A DNA stretch of 64,000 nucleotides, taken from positions 6,076,001 through 6,140,000 of the forward strand of contig OZ245780.1 in NCBI GenBank assembly GCA_965227905.1, written 5' to 3'. A model generated the notes under the pieces. The model made no database searches, was not told the DNA's origin, and was given only the letters and a program-made list of their open reading frames with translations. This document shows, piece after piece, positions 54,208-63,152 of the stretch; the stretch's first letter is position 1, and each line of letters begins with the position of its first letter. This DNA comes from CBDDHT01 sp965227905. GTDB taxonomy: Bacteria > Pseudomonadota > Alphaproteobacteria > Rhizobiales > Methyloligellaceae. The translations under genes and the position numbers were made by a program.

Positions 54208-54724
54208 GTTGGGCGTCCTGGTGAGGCAGGCGACCATCGTCGTCACTTTGGCTCTATTCCTCGCAGGAATAGCTCCCACGCCGGCGATTACCGCTGACAC
54301 ATCATGTCGGGCTGTCGCCGATCGAATGGTCAAGGCCGCGGTGGAAGACGCTCTCCAGGAGGTCATGAAGGCAGATGACTCGCTCAAGCGACTTGATCGT
54401 AGGACACTGATCGAAGTTGCAGGAAAACAATTGATGGCGGCAAAGCGTGCCGACCTCAAAGCGCATGGCTACATGACGCTGCTTTGGTATGGCGACGCGG
54501 CCGCCCGGCAAATGGTTGCCGAAGCCGCCGCCGCGCTTCAGACACAGAGAGAACGCGCACACTTTTATTTTGTGATGGGTCTCTACCAGATCGGATCGAA
54601 AACGCTCAAACTTGCTCAAGAAGGCCGCGATACGATCAAACAGGTCCACAGCAGCAACCTCGTGACATTCGTCAATGAGGCGACGTGGCGTCTCCTCAAA
54701 ACCGACTGCCAGATGAGCAAATGA
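54194..54724 (+). CDS. Hypothetical secreted alpha-helical protein
   Basis: 176 residues from the ATG at 54194, inside the end of the cupin gene. Residues 9-34 are a signal peptide ending PAITA. The rest is mostly helical with two cysteines, one at the start and one at the end (TSCRAV, KTDCQMSK), possibly joined. No family recognised. Confidence 0.75.
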   Translation: MPRAELGVLVRQATIVVTLALFLAGIAPTPAITADTSCRAVADRMVKAAVEDALQEVMKADDSLKRLDRRTLIEVAGKQLMAAKRADLKAHGYMTLLWYGDAAARQMVAEAAAALQTQRERAHFYFVMGLYQIGSKTLKLAQEGRDTIKQVHSSNLVTFVNEATWRLLKTDCQMSK

Positions 54725-54871
54725 TCCCCCGAGAACACCTTTGCGGTTCCAGCCAAAGTCGATTAGACAAATAGCGTGCACACTGCGAATCAAAGCTTGT
54801 GGTGATGACCTAGTCCACCTCTGTAACAGCGTCTCCTTGAGAACAGACATTGCAGCAGAGAGGAACGTGGC

Positions 54872-57019
54872 ATGGGCAGAGGCAAGCGAGCAGCGGCAAG
54901 CCATCCGGGCCAGGCTTCGAGCGCGCGGTCAGAGCATCTTTCACAAGATGAACTCAACGATCTTCAGAATCTGTACCATTCCGGCGAGTTGCAAGAGACA
55001 TACAAGCGTGCGCGAAAGCTCATGCGCCGGCATCCTCGCGCACTGGTTCTCTATGACATCGTGACAGCCGCATTGGTCGGCCAGGGGAAACTTGCTGAAG
55101 CGACGGCCTGTTGCACCAAAGCGCTGAAGATCGATCCCAGTCACGTCCCCGCACACAGCAATCTTGCGGTCATTCTTAGAAAGCTAGGGAAGCCGGACGA
55201 TGCCATCGCGAGCTACGAGAAAGCTCTTGCGATCGACCCAGACCATCCCGAGACACGAAACAATATGGGCAATGCCCTCCGATCGAAAGGCGACTTCGAC
55301 GGTGCCATAGAGCACTACCTGCGCGCTATCGACGCGAGACCTGATTTTTGCGACGCCTTGGTCAATCTTGGCCATGCATATGCGGCGCTCGGCCGGTTTG
55401 AGGACGCCGCGCTCAATTTCGGGCAAGCATTGAAAACCACTCCGAACACGATCGGCATCATTTCATGCCTTGTCGATGCTTTGAAACATGTCAAACGCCC
55501 TGATTGGCTGGCTCATTTCAAAGACGTCATTCGTCTGTGTTTCGAACAGTCATGCATTGACAGTTACAAGCTGCAGACGTCCAGCCATCTATTGCTCAAA
55601 TCCGATCTGCGGAACGCCATAAACTCTAACGCGATCTCCCGTGACGACATTGCCAAACTCGACACGTTGACTGACGGACTGCTGACCGCTCATCTCCAGA
55701 ATGGACTCATCGCCGACACCGAACTTGAGGTGTTTCTCTCCGGAATACGATGTCAGATCATGAATCTGCGGCGTGACGAGGGGAGTGATTTTTTCGGCAA
55801 GGGGGGAGAAATCCCACTGTTGAGATCCCTCGCCTATCAGAGCTTTCTCAACGAGTATGTCTGGCACGTTAGTGACGACGAACAGGCCTACATTGATACC
55901 TTGGAGGCTGACCTGACAGGCATGATCGGAAGTGGACATGCACCTGCCGATGCCGATCTGTATCTTCTTGGCGCCTACCGCTCGCTCTATGCCATCGATT
56001 CCATCAGAAACTGGGCACTTAAGCATTACCAAAGCGTCTCAGCCGACAATGCGCAGTTCCTGCAAACCGTGGTCCTGGACCGGGAGCAAGAAAGACTGCT
56101 CGAGCCAAACATTGGTCAGCTCACAGCAATCGATGACAATGTCTCGATGGCCGTTCAATCCCAATATGAAGAAAACCCCTATCCTCGCTGGAGCAGCATA
56201 ACGGTCGGAGACCCACTACCGCTGACAGAACACATTCTTCAAGCCATCGATCCGCATCGGCCAGCTCTCGAGACCTCGGATCGCTCATGGGACGTCTTGA
56301 TTGCGGGCAGTGGAACTGGACGCCAACCCATCACGTCCGCGCTCCACTACAGGAACGCAAATGTAATCGCCGTCGATCTCAGCCGTTCGAGTCTCTCTTA
56401 TGCCCAGCGTAAGGCACAGGCGCTCAATGTGCAGAATGTCGTCTTTGCACAGGCAGACATCTTGAGACTCGGTGAACTGGAGCGGGTGTTCGATGTCGTC
56501 GAGTGCAGTGGCGTCCTCCACCACATGTCCGAACCGGAGGCCGGTCTTGAAGTTCTACTGGATTGTTTGAAGCCAGGCGGCTTTTTGAAGCTCGGTCTCT
56601 ACAGCGAATATGCACGACGGGAAGTTGTGCAAGCGCGCCAACTTGTGGCCGCGTCCGGATTTACGTCGACGTTGGAGGGAATCAGGGCATTTCGGAAATT
56701 CGTTAGAGAGAGCCCGATTGCGGAAACCGCCGCTCTGGAAAAATCGACCGACTTTTTCGCAACGTCGCCGATCCGAGATTTGATTTTCCATGTCCAGGAG
56801 CATCGCTACACGATCCCTCAAATCAGCAATTTGCTCGAAAAATACAATCTCGAATTTCTAGGGTTTGGGCTACCGGAAACCTGGGTAAAGACGAGTTATC
56901 GCAATCGCTTTCCAGCCGATCCAAATTGCGTCGACCTGGGCAATTGGGACCAATTTGAGAGAGACAATCCCAACATCTTCTCGAACATGTATCAATTCTG
57001 GTGTCGAAAGCCGGCATAA
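54872..57019 (+). CDS. TPR-repeat protein fused to a SAM-dependent methyltransferase
   Basis: 715 residues. Residues 30-175 hold about four tetratricopeptide repeats (for example LAVILRKLGKPDDAIASYEKAL in part). Residues 180-450 are a less characterised middle part. Residues 450-580 form a class I methyltransferase with motif I IAGSGTGRQP, then IAVDLSRSSL and SGVLHHMSEP. The tail after 600 is family specific. Similar fusions are annotated as protein or glycan methyltransferases; the target is unknown. It is convergent with a GT-C glycosyltransferase gene. Confidence 0.9.
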   Translation: MGRGKRAAASHPGQASSARSEHLSQDELNDLQNLYHSGELQETYKRARKLMRRHPRALVLYDIVTAALVGQGKLAEATACCTKALKIDPSHVPAHSNLAVILRKLGKPDDAIASYEKALAIDPDHPETRNNMGNALRSKGDFDGAIEHYLRAIDARPDFCDALVNLGHAYAALGRFEDAALNFGQALKTTPNTIGIISCLVDALKHVKRPDWLAHFKDVIRLCFEQSCIDSYKLQTSSHLLLKSDLRNAINSNAISRDDIAKLDTLTDGLLTAHLQNGLIADTELEVFLSGIRCQIMNLRRDEGSDFFGKGGEIPLLRSLAYQSFLNEYVWHVSDDEQAYIDTLEADLTGMIGSGHAPADADLYLLGAYRSLYAIDSIRNWALKHYQSVSADNAQFLQTVVLDREQERLLEPNIGQLTAIDDNVSMAVQSQYEENPYPRWSSITVGDPLPLTEHILQAIDPHRPALETSDRSWDVLIAGSGTGRQPITSALHYRNANVIAVDLSRSSLSYAQRKAQALNVQNVVFAQADILRLGELERVFDVVECSGVLHHMSEPEAGLEVLLDCLKPGGFLKLGLYSEYARREVVQARQLVAASGFTSTLEGIRAFRKFVRESPIAETAALEKSTDFFATSPIRDLIFHVQEHRYTIPQISNLLEKYNLEFLGFGLPETWVKTSYRNRFPADPNCVDLGNWDQFERDNPNIFSNMYQFWCRKPA

Positions 57020-57039
57020 ACACCGGCTGGACGCCGCCG

Positions 57040-58638
57040 TCACTCGCTTGTGCCGGTTTGGCCATCCATGATCATGAAGAACCAGGTCGTCTTGCGATAA
57101 CCCGTCTCCCGCCAGTAATGGCGCCACGGCATTTCTGCGCGGTACACCGTCCATGGACGTGCCAGTTCGCCCTTCCGTAAGAACGGCTTCGCCTGATCAT
57201 GCGCAAGCCAGGGCTGAAACCGCTCGGACCAAACGAGTACTGTCTGTCCCTTCGCAATATCGGGCGTCGCTGGGGGTGCAAAGATCGGGCGATAGGTGCT
57301 GACAATCCTGTCATTCGGAAAGAAGCGGCGAAGGTTGCCGGCAAGCTCGTGCTCAGCCGTCATGATCGTACCATTCTCGAACCCGCGCGCCTGAATGGTC
57401 TGTGCCAACGTATCGTACGGGATTCCCCAGCGGCAGATTTTGCAGAAGGGGTCGAGCGCAAACATGTTGAGCATGCGTCCGACGAAGGTAACGATGAGGA
57501 ACACGCCGACCACAGCCGCGAATAGTCTGATCTGCTTACGCGACTGACATCCCAGGCGGGCCAGATGAACCAGCCACACCACGGCAACCAGCAACAGTGG
57601 GATGAGACGGTGCGCCGGATATTTGTTGAGACCGAAGATGAGTGCGCCGACGACCAATCCACCCAGAATGAGCAACACATAGTGACCAACGAGCAGAACG
57701 AGATCGGGGCCCGGACCGCTTGGTCGCCGCGAGAGCCGTAGCGTGGCAGGCGCCATGCCAGGAAAGACGACGACGAGAATGATGATCAATGGCAGCAGAC
57801 ATGCAGCCGGTTTTATGACGGCGTCCTTCAGGCCGATGACGACCTTCTGACCGTGGGTAAAGTTCTCCTGATTGGCCAGCGGCCTCATCAGCTCACTCAA
57901 TGCGTCATTCCAGACGAACGCCCATATGTAGAAAGGCCCCGAAATTACCGCAGCGAGGACCAGAGCCGATACCAGCTTCCAGCGATGCTCATAGAACAAC
58001 GCACGGATCGAGGATTGAAAGAGCCCTGCGACAAAGATCGCCATGAGAAAAAAGATGAACTTTGACTGGGTCAGCATTCCAAATCCGGCGACCAGACCGA
58101 AGAATGCGAATGATCGGCCGTTTGGACTCTCCAGCAGTTTGAGGAACGCCCAGAATCCCGCGAGAACGGCCGCTATCGTTCCCATGGCGTGCGTAAAGCC
58201 TTCGTGGAGCCGCCAGGTCGTCTGATAGATGAGACCGATGGTCTCGACACACATGAATGCCCAAAGAGGATCGCCGAGAACACGGCGTGCAATCACGAAC
58301 AGAAGGCAGGCGATCGTAATCAGCAGCACATATTTGATAATCAGAAAGCTGACGATGTTCGGGCCAACGATCTGTTGTACGCCCCACAACACCCAACTGT
58401 AGAGAGGGGGTTGCAGCGGCTCGTAAGCGAATTTCAGAACTTGAATGAGGATGTTCTCGTGCGGATCGTCCTCGCCCAGATTGAGTGATGCGAAAAGCCG
58501 CGTGATGAAATGCGCACTGCAATAGGAGACGATGACCAGAAGTACGCCCTTGAGCGAGAAGAACCAGCCGCTATCGGCGCTTGGACCGGTTGCCGCCCAA
58601 CGCCCGCCATGTGGCTTGGCCTCAATCACCGTCGGCAC
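57040..58638 (-). CDS. GT-C family glycosyltransferase (PMT/ArnT-like membrane protein)
   Basis: 532 residues from a GTG at 58638, overlapping the modC stop by 17 bases. About ten membrane segments. After the first helix an acidic pair in LGEDDPHENI and the aromatic EPLQPPLYSWV are the polyprenyl-phosphate-sugar GT-C signature. A soluble C-terminal domain of about 110 residues follows the last helix. It transfers sugar from a lipid carrier, possibly to lipid or protein in the periplasm. Linkage to modC appears positional rather than functional. Confidence 0.85.
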   Translation of the reverse strand: MPTVIEAKPHGGRWAATGPSADSGWFFSLKGVLLVIVSYCSAHFITRLFASLNLGEDDPHENILIQVLKFAYEPLQPPLYSWVLWGVQQIVGPNIVSFLIIKYVLLITIACLLFVIARRVLGDPLWAFMCVETIGLIYQTTWRLHEGFTHAMGTIAAVLAGFWAFLKLLESPNGRSFAFFGLVAGFGMLTQSKFIFFLMAIFVAGLFQSSIRALFYEHRWKLVSALVLAAVISGPFYIWAFVWNDALSELMRPLANQENFTHGQKVVIGLKDAVIKPAACLLPLIIILVVVFPGMAPATLRLSRRPSGPGPDLVLLVGHYVLLILGGLVVGALIFGLNKYPAHRLIPLLLVAVVWLVHLARLGCQSRKQIRLFAAVVGVFLIVTFVGRMLNMFALDPFCKICRWGIPYDTLAQTIQARGFENGTIMTAEHELAGNLRRFFPNDRIVSTYRPIFAPPATPDIAKGQTVLVWSERFQPWLAHDQAKPFLRKGELARPWTVYRAEMPWRHYWRETGYRKTTWFFMIMDGQTGTSE

Positions 58639-59734
58639 CGGGACCAGGTGAAAGTGTACGCCTGTCGACGGTGACGGTCTTGATCACTGCTTGGACATCA
58701 AGGCCCGGCATCAGTCCAAGGCGCGCCACGGACCGGCGGGTCACGCGCGCCAGAATGCGCGACCCGTTGCAATCGAGCTGCAGATCAGCAAAGGGCCCCG
58801 GGTCTTGTCTGATCTCGGTTATTGTCGTTGCTAGAATATTGTTGGCACTGACCGTCGCCGGACGGTCAAGTGCGATCATGACATCGCGGGCGCGAATACG
58901 CAGCCGGAGCTGATCGCCGATGGGTCGGTCGATCAAGGGCACAACCAAGCGGCCACCTGCCACCGTCACTTCGGTCAGTGCATCATCCGGATCATGGCTC
59001 GCAATTGTCGCCGGCAGAACGGCGCCGGCTTCATAGCGCCCCGTCAGTGGAAACAGGTCCAACCGCGACATGATGTCGGAAACGGACCCTTCCGCTCTGA
59101 CCCGCCCCTGGTCGAGCAGAACCATATGATCGGCAAGCCCGGCGACCTCGTCAATCGCGTGGCTGACATAAATCATGGGGATCTCGGCATTGTCGCGAAG
59201 CGCTGCCAGATAAGGGAGGATCTCTCCGCGGCGGGCCTGATCCAGCGCCGCCATGGGCTCGTCAAGCAGAAGCGCATCGGGACGCATCAGCAGAGCCCGG
59301 CCCAGCGCGACCCGCTGACGCTCACCGCCGGAAAGCGCGTGCGGCTTGCGCGCCATCAAATGATCGATTCCAAGACGGGCGATCAGGTCGTCCATATCCG
59401 CCTGGCCAACCGGTTTGCCCGTCCGGCGCCAACCGTAAAGCAGGTTGCTTTGCACGCTCAAATGCGGAAACAACCTCGATTCCTGAAAGACATAACCGAT
59501 GCGACGCTCACGCGGTCGCACGGAGATACCGCTTTCGGTATCGAAAAGCGTCCGGCCATTGACGCGGATCGTGCCTGACTTTGGTTTCAGAAGCCCTGCA
59601 ATGGCATTGATCGTCGTCGTCTTGCCGGAACCGGACGGACCGAAAAGCGCTGTGATGCCGGGCTCATCGACGCGAAATGCGACATCCAACCCGAAGGTGG
59701 AGAAGTCATGCTTGATCGCGACGTCAACGCTCAT
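58622..59734 (-). CDS. modC: ModC, molybdate ABC transporter ATPase
   Basis: 370 residues. It has Walker A GPSGSGKT, signature LSGGERQR, Walker B LLLDEPMAALD and a C-terminal Mop/TOBE domain (LRIRARDVMIALDRPATVSANN in part). Its start overlaps the modB stop by ATGA. Powers molybdate import. Confidence 0.95.
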   Translation of the reverse strand: MSVDVAIKHDFSTFGLDVAFRVDEPGITALFGPSGSGKTTTINAIAGLLKPKSGTIRVNGRTLFDTESGISVRPRERRIGYVFQESRLFPHLSVQSNLLYGWRRTGKPVGQADMDDLIARLGIDHLMARKPHALSGGERQRVALGRALLMRPDALLLDEPMAALDQARRGEILPYLAALRDNAEIPMIYVSHAIDEVAGLADHMVLLDQGRVRAEGSVSDIMSRLDLFPLTGRYEAGAVLPATIASHDPDDALTEVTVAGGRLVVPLIDRPIGDQLRLRIRARDVMIALDRPATVSANNILATTITEIRQDPGPFADLQLDCNGSRILARVTRRSVARLGLMPGLDVQAVIKTVTVDRRTLSPGPGADGD

Positions 59735-60426
59735 TGGAGTGTCATCGCTCTGACACGGCGCGCGGCCACTTCGGAAAAGAGGAGTCCGGCAAGCGCAAGC
59801 CCGATAGCCAGAATTGCCAAGCGTGCAGCAGCCATCTCTCCACCAGGCGTCTGGATGGCCGTATAGATCGCCAATGGCAGCGTTCGTGTCTCACCGGGAA
59901 TATTCGAGACGAAAGTTATGATAGCGCCGAACTCGCCAAGGCTTGCCGCGAACGCTGTAATAGCGCCTGCGATCAAGCCCGGAAAAGCCAGAGGGAGCGT
60001 GATTGTAACGAAGCGATCGATCGGACCGGCGCCAAGCGTTTCGGCGGCTGTGTCCAGTCTCGGATCGATGGCTTCCAAAGCGAGCCGGATCGCTCTTACC
60101 TGGAAGGGAAATGACACAATCGCCGCGGCCAAGGCGGCTCCCGTCCAACTGAACACAAACCGGATGCCGAACGTATCGTAAAGCCACGCACCGATAGGTG
60201 CCTTGGCACCAAATGTTATCAGCAGGAGGTATCCCATGACGACCGGCGGCAGGACCAATGGCAGGTGTACCAACCCGTCTAAGAGCATGCGACCGGGAAA
60301 CCGCCCGCGAACGATCGCAAACGCCGCGCCCACGGCAAATGGAAGCGCTGCCAATACGGCGACCAGCGAAATCTTGAGACTCAAAAGGAGCGCCTCGACT
60401 TCAACGGCACTCAGCCAAATGTCCAT
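59731..60426 (-). CDS. modB: ModB, molybdate ABC transporter permease
   Basis: 231 residues with five membrane segments and the EAA loop EAIDPRLDTAAETLGAG. Upstream modA ends 7 bases before its start at 60426. Confidence 0.95.
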   Translation of the reverse strand: MDIWLSAVEVEALLLSLKISLVAVLAALPFAVGAAFAIVRGRFPGRMLLDGLVHLPLVLPPVVMGYLLLITFGAKAPIGAWLYDTFGIRFVFSWTGAALAAAIVSFPFQVRAIRLALEAIDPRLDTAAETLGAGPIDRFVTITLPLAFPGLIAGAITAFAASLGEFGAIITFVSNIPGETRTLPLAIYTAIQTPGGEMAAARLAILAIGLALAGLLFSEVAARRVRAMTLQ

Positions 60427-60432
60427 CGGATA

Positions 60433-61197
60433 TCAGTTCCTGGAAAAACCGTGTCGCTCGAAAATCTCGCGTGTTTCTTTCGCACTCATAAAATCGAAAA
60501 GTGCTTTCACATCAGGCGATCCTCGCCCTTTCACAACAGTTACTGGATACCGGATAGCGGCATGAGCGGTCGAAGGGAATACGGCAAGCGTTTTTACGTT
60601 ATCGGAAAGCTTGGCGTCGCTCGCATAGACAATGCCCAGCGGAACCTCTCCGCGTTCCACCAGAACCAGTGCAGCACGGACATTGTCAGCGCGTGCGAGA
60701 CGGCGCTCGAGCCCCTTCCACTGATTGAGTGATTCGAGTGCCTGGCGCGCATAAAGGCCTGCGGGAACATGGGCCGGATCGCCGACGGCCAATCGGTCAT
60801 TCGAACCAAGGAGTGATTGCAGCACGGCGGGCCTGGCCAGATCGACCGATCTCTGTGCGCTCTCCTTCGGAGCAACCAACACCAGCTGGTTCGACAGCGA
60901 CACCTCCCGGGGTGCCGCGTCGAGCAAATCTTTGCCATCCAGATAAGCGACCCAATCTTCGTTCGCGGACATATACAAATCCGCCGGCGCGCCCGCCTCG
61001 ATCTGACGCGCCAGGGTGGAAGAAGAAGCAAAGGAAAAGCGCACCTTCGTCTGGGTTACTTCCGTAAACCGACGACCGACCTCTTCCATGGCATTGGTGA
61101 GGCTGGCCGCAGCAAACACGGTGATGGTCTCCTTGGCCGATACCGCGGAAGCGGCCATGGTAATCCAGACCATCGCGAAGACTGTGGGAAGACGCAT
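60433..61197 (-). CDS. modA: ModA, periplasmic molybdate-binding protein
   Basis: 254 residues from the ATG at 61197, preceded by AAAGG. A signal peptide ends SAVSA; the oxyanion-binding FAAASLTNAMEEV and SSSTLARQIEAGAPADLY (core SSSTLARQIE) follow. First gene of modABC. It supplies the molybdenum for NapA. Confidence 0.96.
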   Translation of the reverse strand: MRLPTVFAMVWITMAASAVSAKETITVFAAASLTNAMEEVGRRFTEVTQTKVRFSFASSSTLARQIEAGAPADLYMSANEDWVAYLDGKDLLDAAPREVSLSNQLVLVAPKESAQRSVDLARPAVLQSLLGSNDRLAVGDPAHVPAGLYARQALESLNQWKGLERRLARADNVRAALVLVERGEVPLGIVYASDAKLSDNVKTLAVFPSTAHAAIRYPVTVVKGRGSPDVKALFDFMSAKETREIFERHGFSRN

Positions 61198-61270
61198 ATC
61201 ATACCTTTGCGCGTGACCGCCGGGCCGGCACATCTGGGATTGGATCACTTCTGAACCAATGACCTAAGCT

Positions 61271-61302
61271 ATTATCTTTCTTTGGGTTTTTGGTGCTGTC
61301 AA
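61271..61302 (-). promoter_or_regulatory. Possible modABC promoter
   Basis: On the minus strand TTGACA (61297-61302) and GATAAT (61271-61276) are good hexamers but separated by 20 bases, longer than usual. No ModE-type dyad was recognised. Confidence 0.35.
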
Positions 61303-61323
61303 TGAATTGTGACTCGCAACCGT

Positions 61324-62250
61324 CTACCCTTCCGCGCTCACGCGATAGCCAACGCGCGGGAAGTGGATTGCGACATTCCCAACGGATGAGTTCTCTTGGA
61401 GAATGGCAATCGTGTTCATATCCACTGAGAGGATCGTACCCGTGACAGAAGGATCACTGCCAGCACTGACTGGCTCTACGGAGACCCGCAATCCGGGCTT
61501 CAGCCCCTGCGGGTCGTTAGCGTCGCTTTGTCCTTGGGTCGCGGGTTCGGCTGCCCGCGCAATCTCTAGCGCCTCCTGCGAGGACATTTCCGACATGGTG
61601 CCATGACCGATCTCCTTTACGCGTGCCTCCCAGCGTTCGAGCGAGGGAAATTCGGACATCAAACCAGGCCCCCCTGACCAACGGCCCCGCAGGAACCAGA
61701 CGAGATAATAGCAAAAGACGTCCGGAAGCCCCGGTTCCACACCGAGAAGAAAATCCCGGTTTTCGACACGCTGATCGATCCAGGACAGTTGCGCCCTCAC
61801 CTGCGCGACGAGATGCGGCAATTCACCAACTGCCTCGTGCCAGTCATAGTCGGGGCCGAAATAGAGAAGGCTTCGATCGCGCGCAACGTCCGCAGGCACA
61901 CTCTCGAGACCCGCACCGAAAACGATTTTCACAATCTGCTCGAAGAGCGTGCCGTCAGTCCAGCGGCTGACGGCCCAGGGCATTCCCGTGCCACCGCCCG
62001 GATAGAATGTGGGTTCGGGCGCCCTCCGGTCGATTTCGCGGAGGATGCAGAGACTGTCGCAGAAAATGTCTGCGCCAATCTGCATGACCGGTGTGCGACG
62101 GTAGCCACCGGTCAACGGCATCAGATCGGGCTTAGGTGGTAATCGCGGTATCTCGACCGAACGCCAGGGCAGCCCTTTGATACCAAGTCCAACGCGGACT
62201 TTTTCCGAGATCGGCGATTGGGGATAGTGATGGAGGATGATTTCCTGCAT
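61324..62250 (-). CDS. Glutathione S-transferase-like protein with C-terminal extension
   Basis: 308 residues. N-terminal thioredoxin-like domain (residues 1-80: LHHYPQSPISEKVRVGLGIKG, in short YPQSPISEKVR) and an all-helical GST domain to about 220. The last 85 residues form an extra beta-rich extension (GLKPGLRVSVEP, SVDMNTIAIL). Catalytic residue probably a serine or tyrosine at the N-terminus. Substrate unknown. It precedes modA with 126 bp between them. Confidence 0.87.
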   Translation of the reverse strand: MQEIILHHYPQSPISEKVRVGLGIKGLPWRSVEIPRLPPKPDLMPLTGGYRRTPVMQIGADIFCDSLCILREIDRRAPEPTFYPGGGTGMPWAVSRWTDGTLFEQIVKIVFGAGLESVPADVARDRSLLYFGPDYDWHEAVGELPHLVAQVRAQLSWIDQRVENRDFLLGVEPGLPDVFCYYLVWFLRGRWSGGPGLMSEFPSLERWEARVKEIGHGTMSEMSSQEALEIARAAEPATQGQSDANDPQGLKPGLRVSVEPVSAGSDPSVTGTILSVDMNTIAILQENSSVGNVAIHFPRVGYRVSAEG

Positions 62251-62273
62251 GCGACGTGCCTACTCCGAAAACG

Positions 62274-62960
62274 TTAGACGATTTTGAAATCGAGTTCGCC
62301 AAGACCATCGATGCCACAATGCACGCGATCGCCGCGCGCGACAGGTCCCACGCCATCCGGTGTCCCAGACAAGATAAGGTCTCCAGGAGCAAGCACGAAA
62401 AGACCGGAGAGATGGGCAATGATCTCGGGCGTCTTCCAGATCATCTGATTGAGATCGCCCGACTGCCGGCGCTCACCGTTGACGTCCAGCCAAATACTGC
62501 CCTTGTCCGGGTGCCCGATCTCGCTCGCTCGCGTGAGTGGACCCGCTGGCGCCGAGTCTTCGAAAGCCTTGCCGACTTCCCAGGGGCGACTGAGCTTCTT
62601 TGCTTCTTCCTGCAGATCACGCCGCGTAAAATCGATGGCTGCACCATAACCGTAGACATGGTCTAGGGCTTGATCGACCGGTATGTCCGCACCGCCCTTC
62701 CCCAGTGCAATAACCATTTCCATCTCATGATGCAGATTCTGCGTCATAGGGGGATAAGGCAGCGTTTCGGGTTCAAGCACCAGATTGTCGGGATTCTTTT
62801 GAAAGAAGAACGGCGGATCCTTATCGGGGTCGTGTCCCATCTCGATGGCATGCTTGGCGTAGTTGCGCCCGACGCAGTAAATGCGATGGACCGGGAATGA
62901 CTCGGCCAAACCGCGAACGGGGAGCGAGACGACGGGCGCCGGATCGAAAACGTAAGCCAT
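62274..62960 (-). CDS. Fumarylacetoacetate-hydrolase family enzyme (fumarylpyruvate hydrolase type)
   Basis: 228 residues from the ATG at 62960, with GGAG nine bases upstream. CVGRNYAKHAIEMG, the metal-site HHEMEMVIALG and LSGTPDGVGPV are the family blocks. Members cleave fumarylpyruvate, acylpyruvates or oxaloacetate. It follows the start side of the GST gene in order (GST 24 bp downstream), and such GST/FAH pairs occur in the gentisate pathway as maleylpyruvate isomerase plus fumarylpyruvate hydrolase, a possibility here. Confidence 0.9.
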   Translation of the reverse strand: MAYVFDPAPVVSLPVRGLAESFPVHRIYCVGRNYAKHAIEMGHDPDKDPPFFFQKNPDNLVLEPETLPYPPMTQNLHHEMEMVIALGKGGADIPVDQALDHVYGYGAAIDFTRRDLQEEAKKLSRPWEVGKAFEDSAPAGPLTRASEIGHPDKGSIWLDVNGERRQSGDLNQMIWKTPEIIAHLSGLFVLAPGDLILSGTPDGVGPVARGDRVHCGIDGLGELDFKIV

Positions 62961-63152
62961 TGAGACATTCTCCGAGGGCAGGTGCGCAGACGGCGACACT
63001 TATGCGCGAGGTTGAGCTGTCGCACAAGACGGGGGCATTAGCAGTTCTACGGCAAAAAAGATTTCGTGATCCGCTGGAGCCGGACAACCGGCAAGAGTGC
63101 TAGAACGGGTGCGACTTAGAGATTTGAGAATGACAAAAAAGGAACGGACATC

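Noticed and set aside
57005..57060. Possible terminator between the TPR-methyltransferase and glycosyltransferase genes
   Set aside because: ACCGGC/GCCGGT pair across a 23-base loop, too weak, and it overlaps coding sequence.
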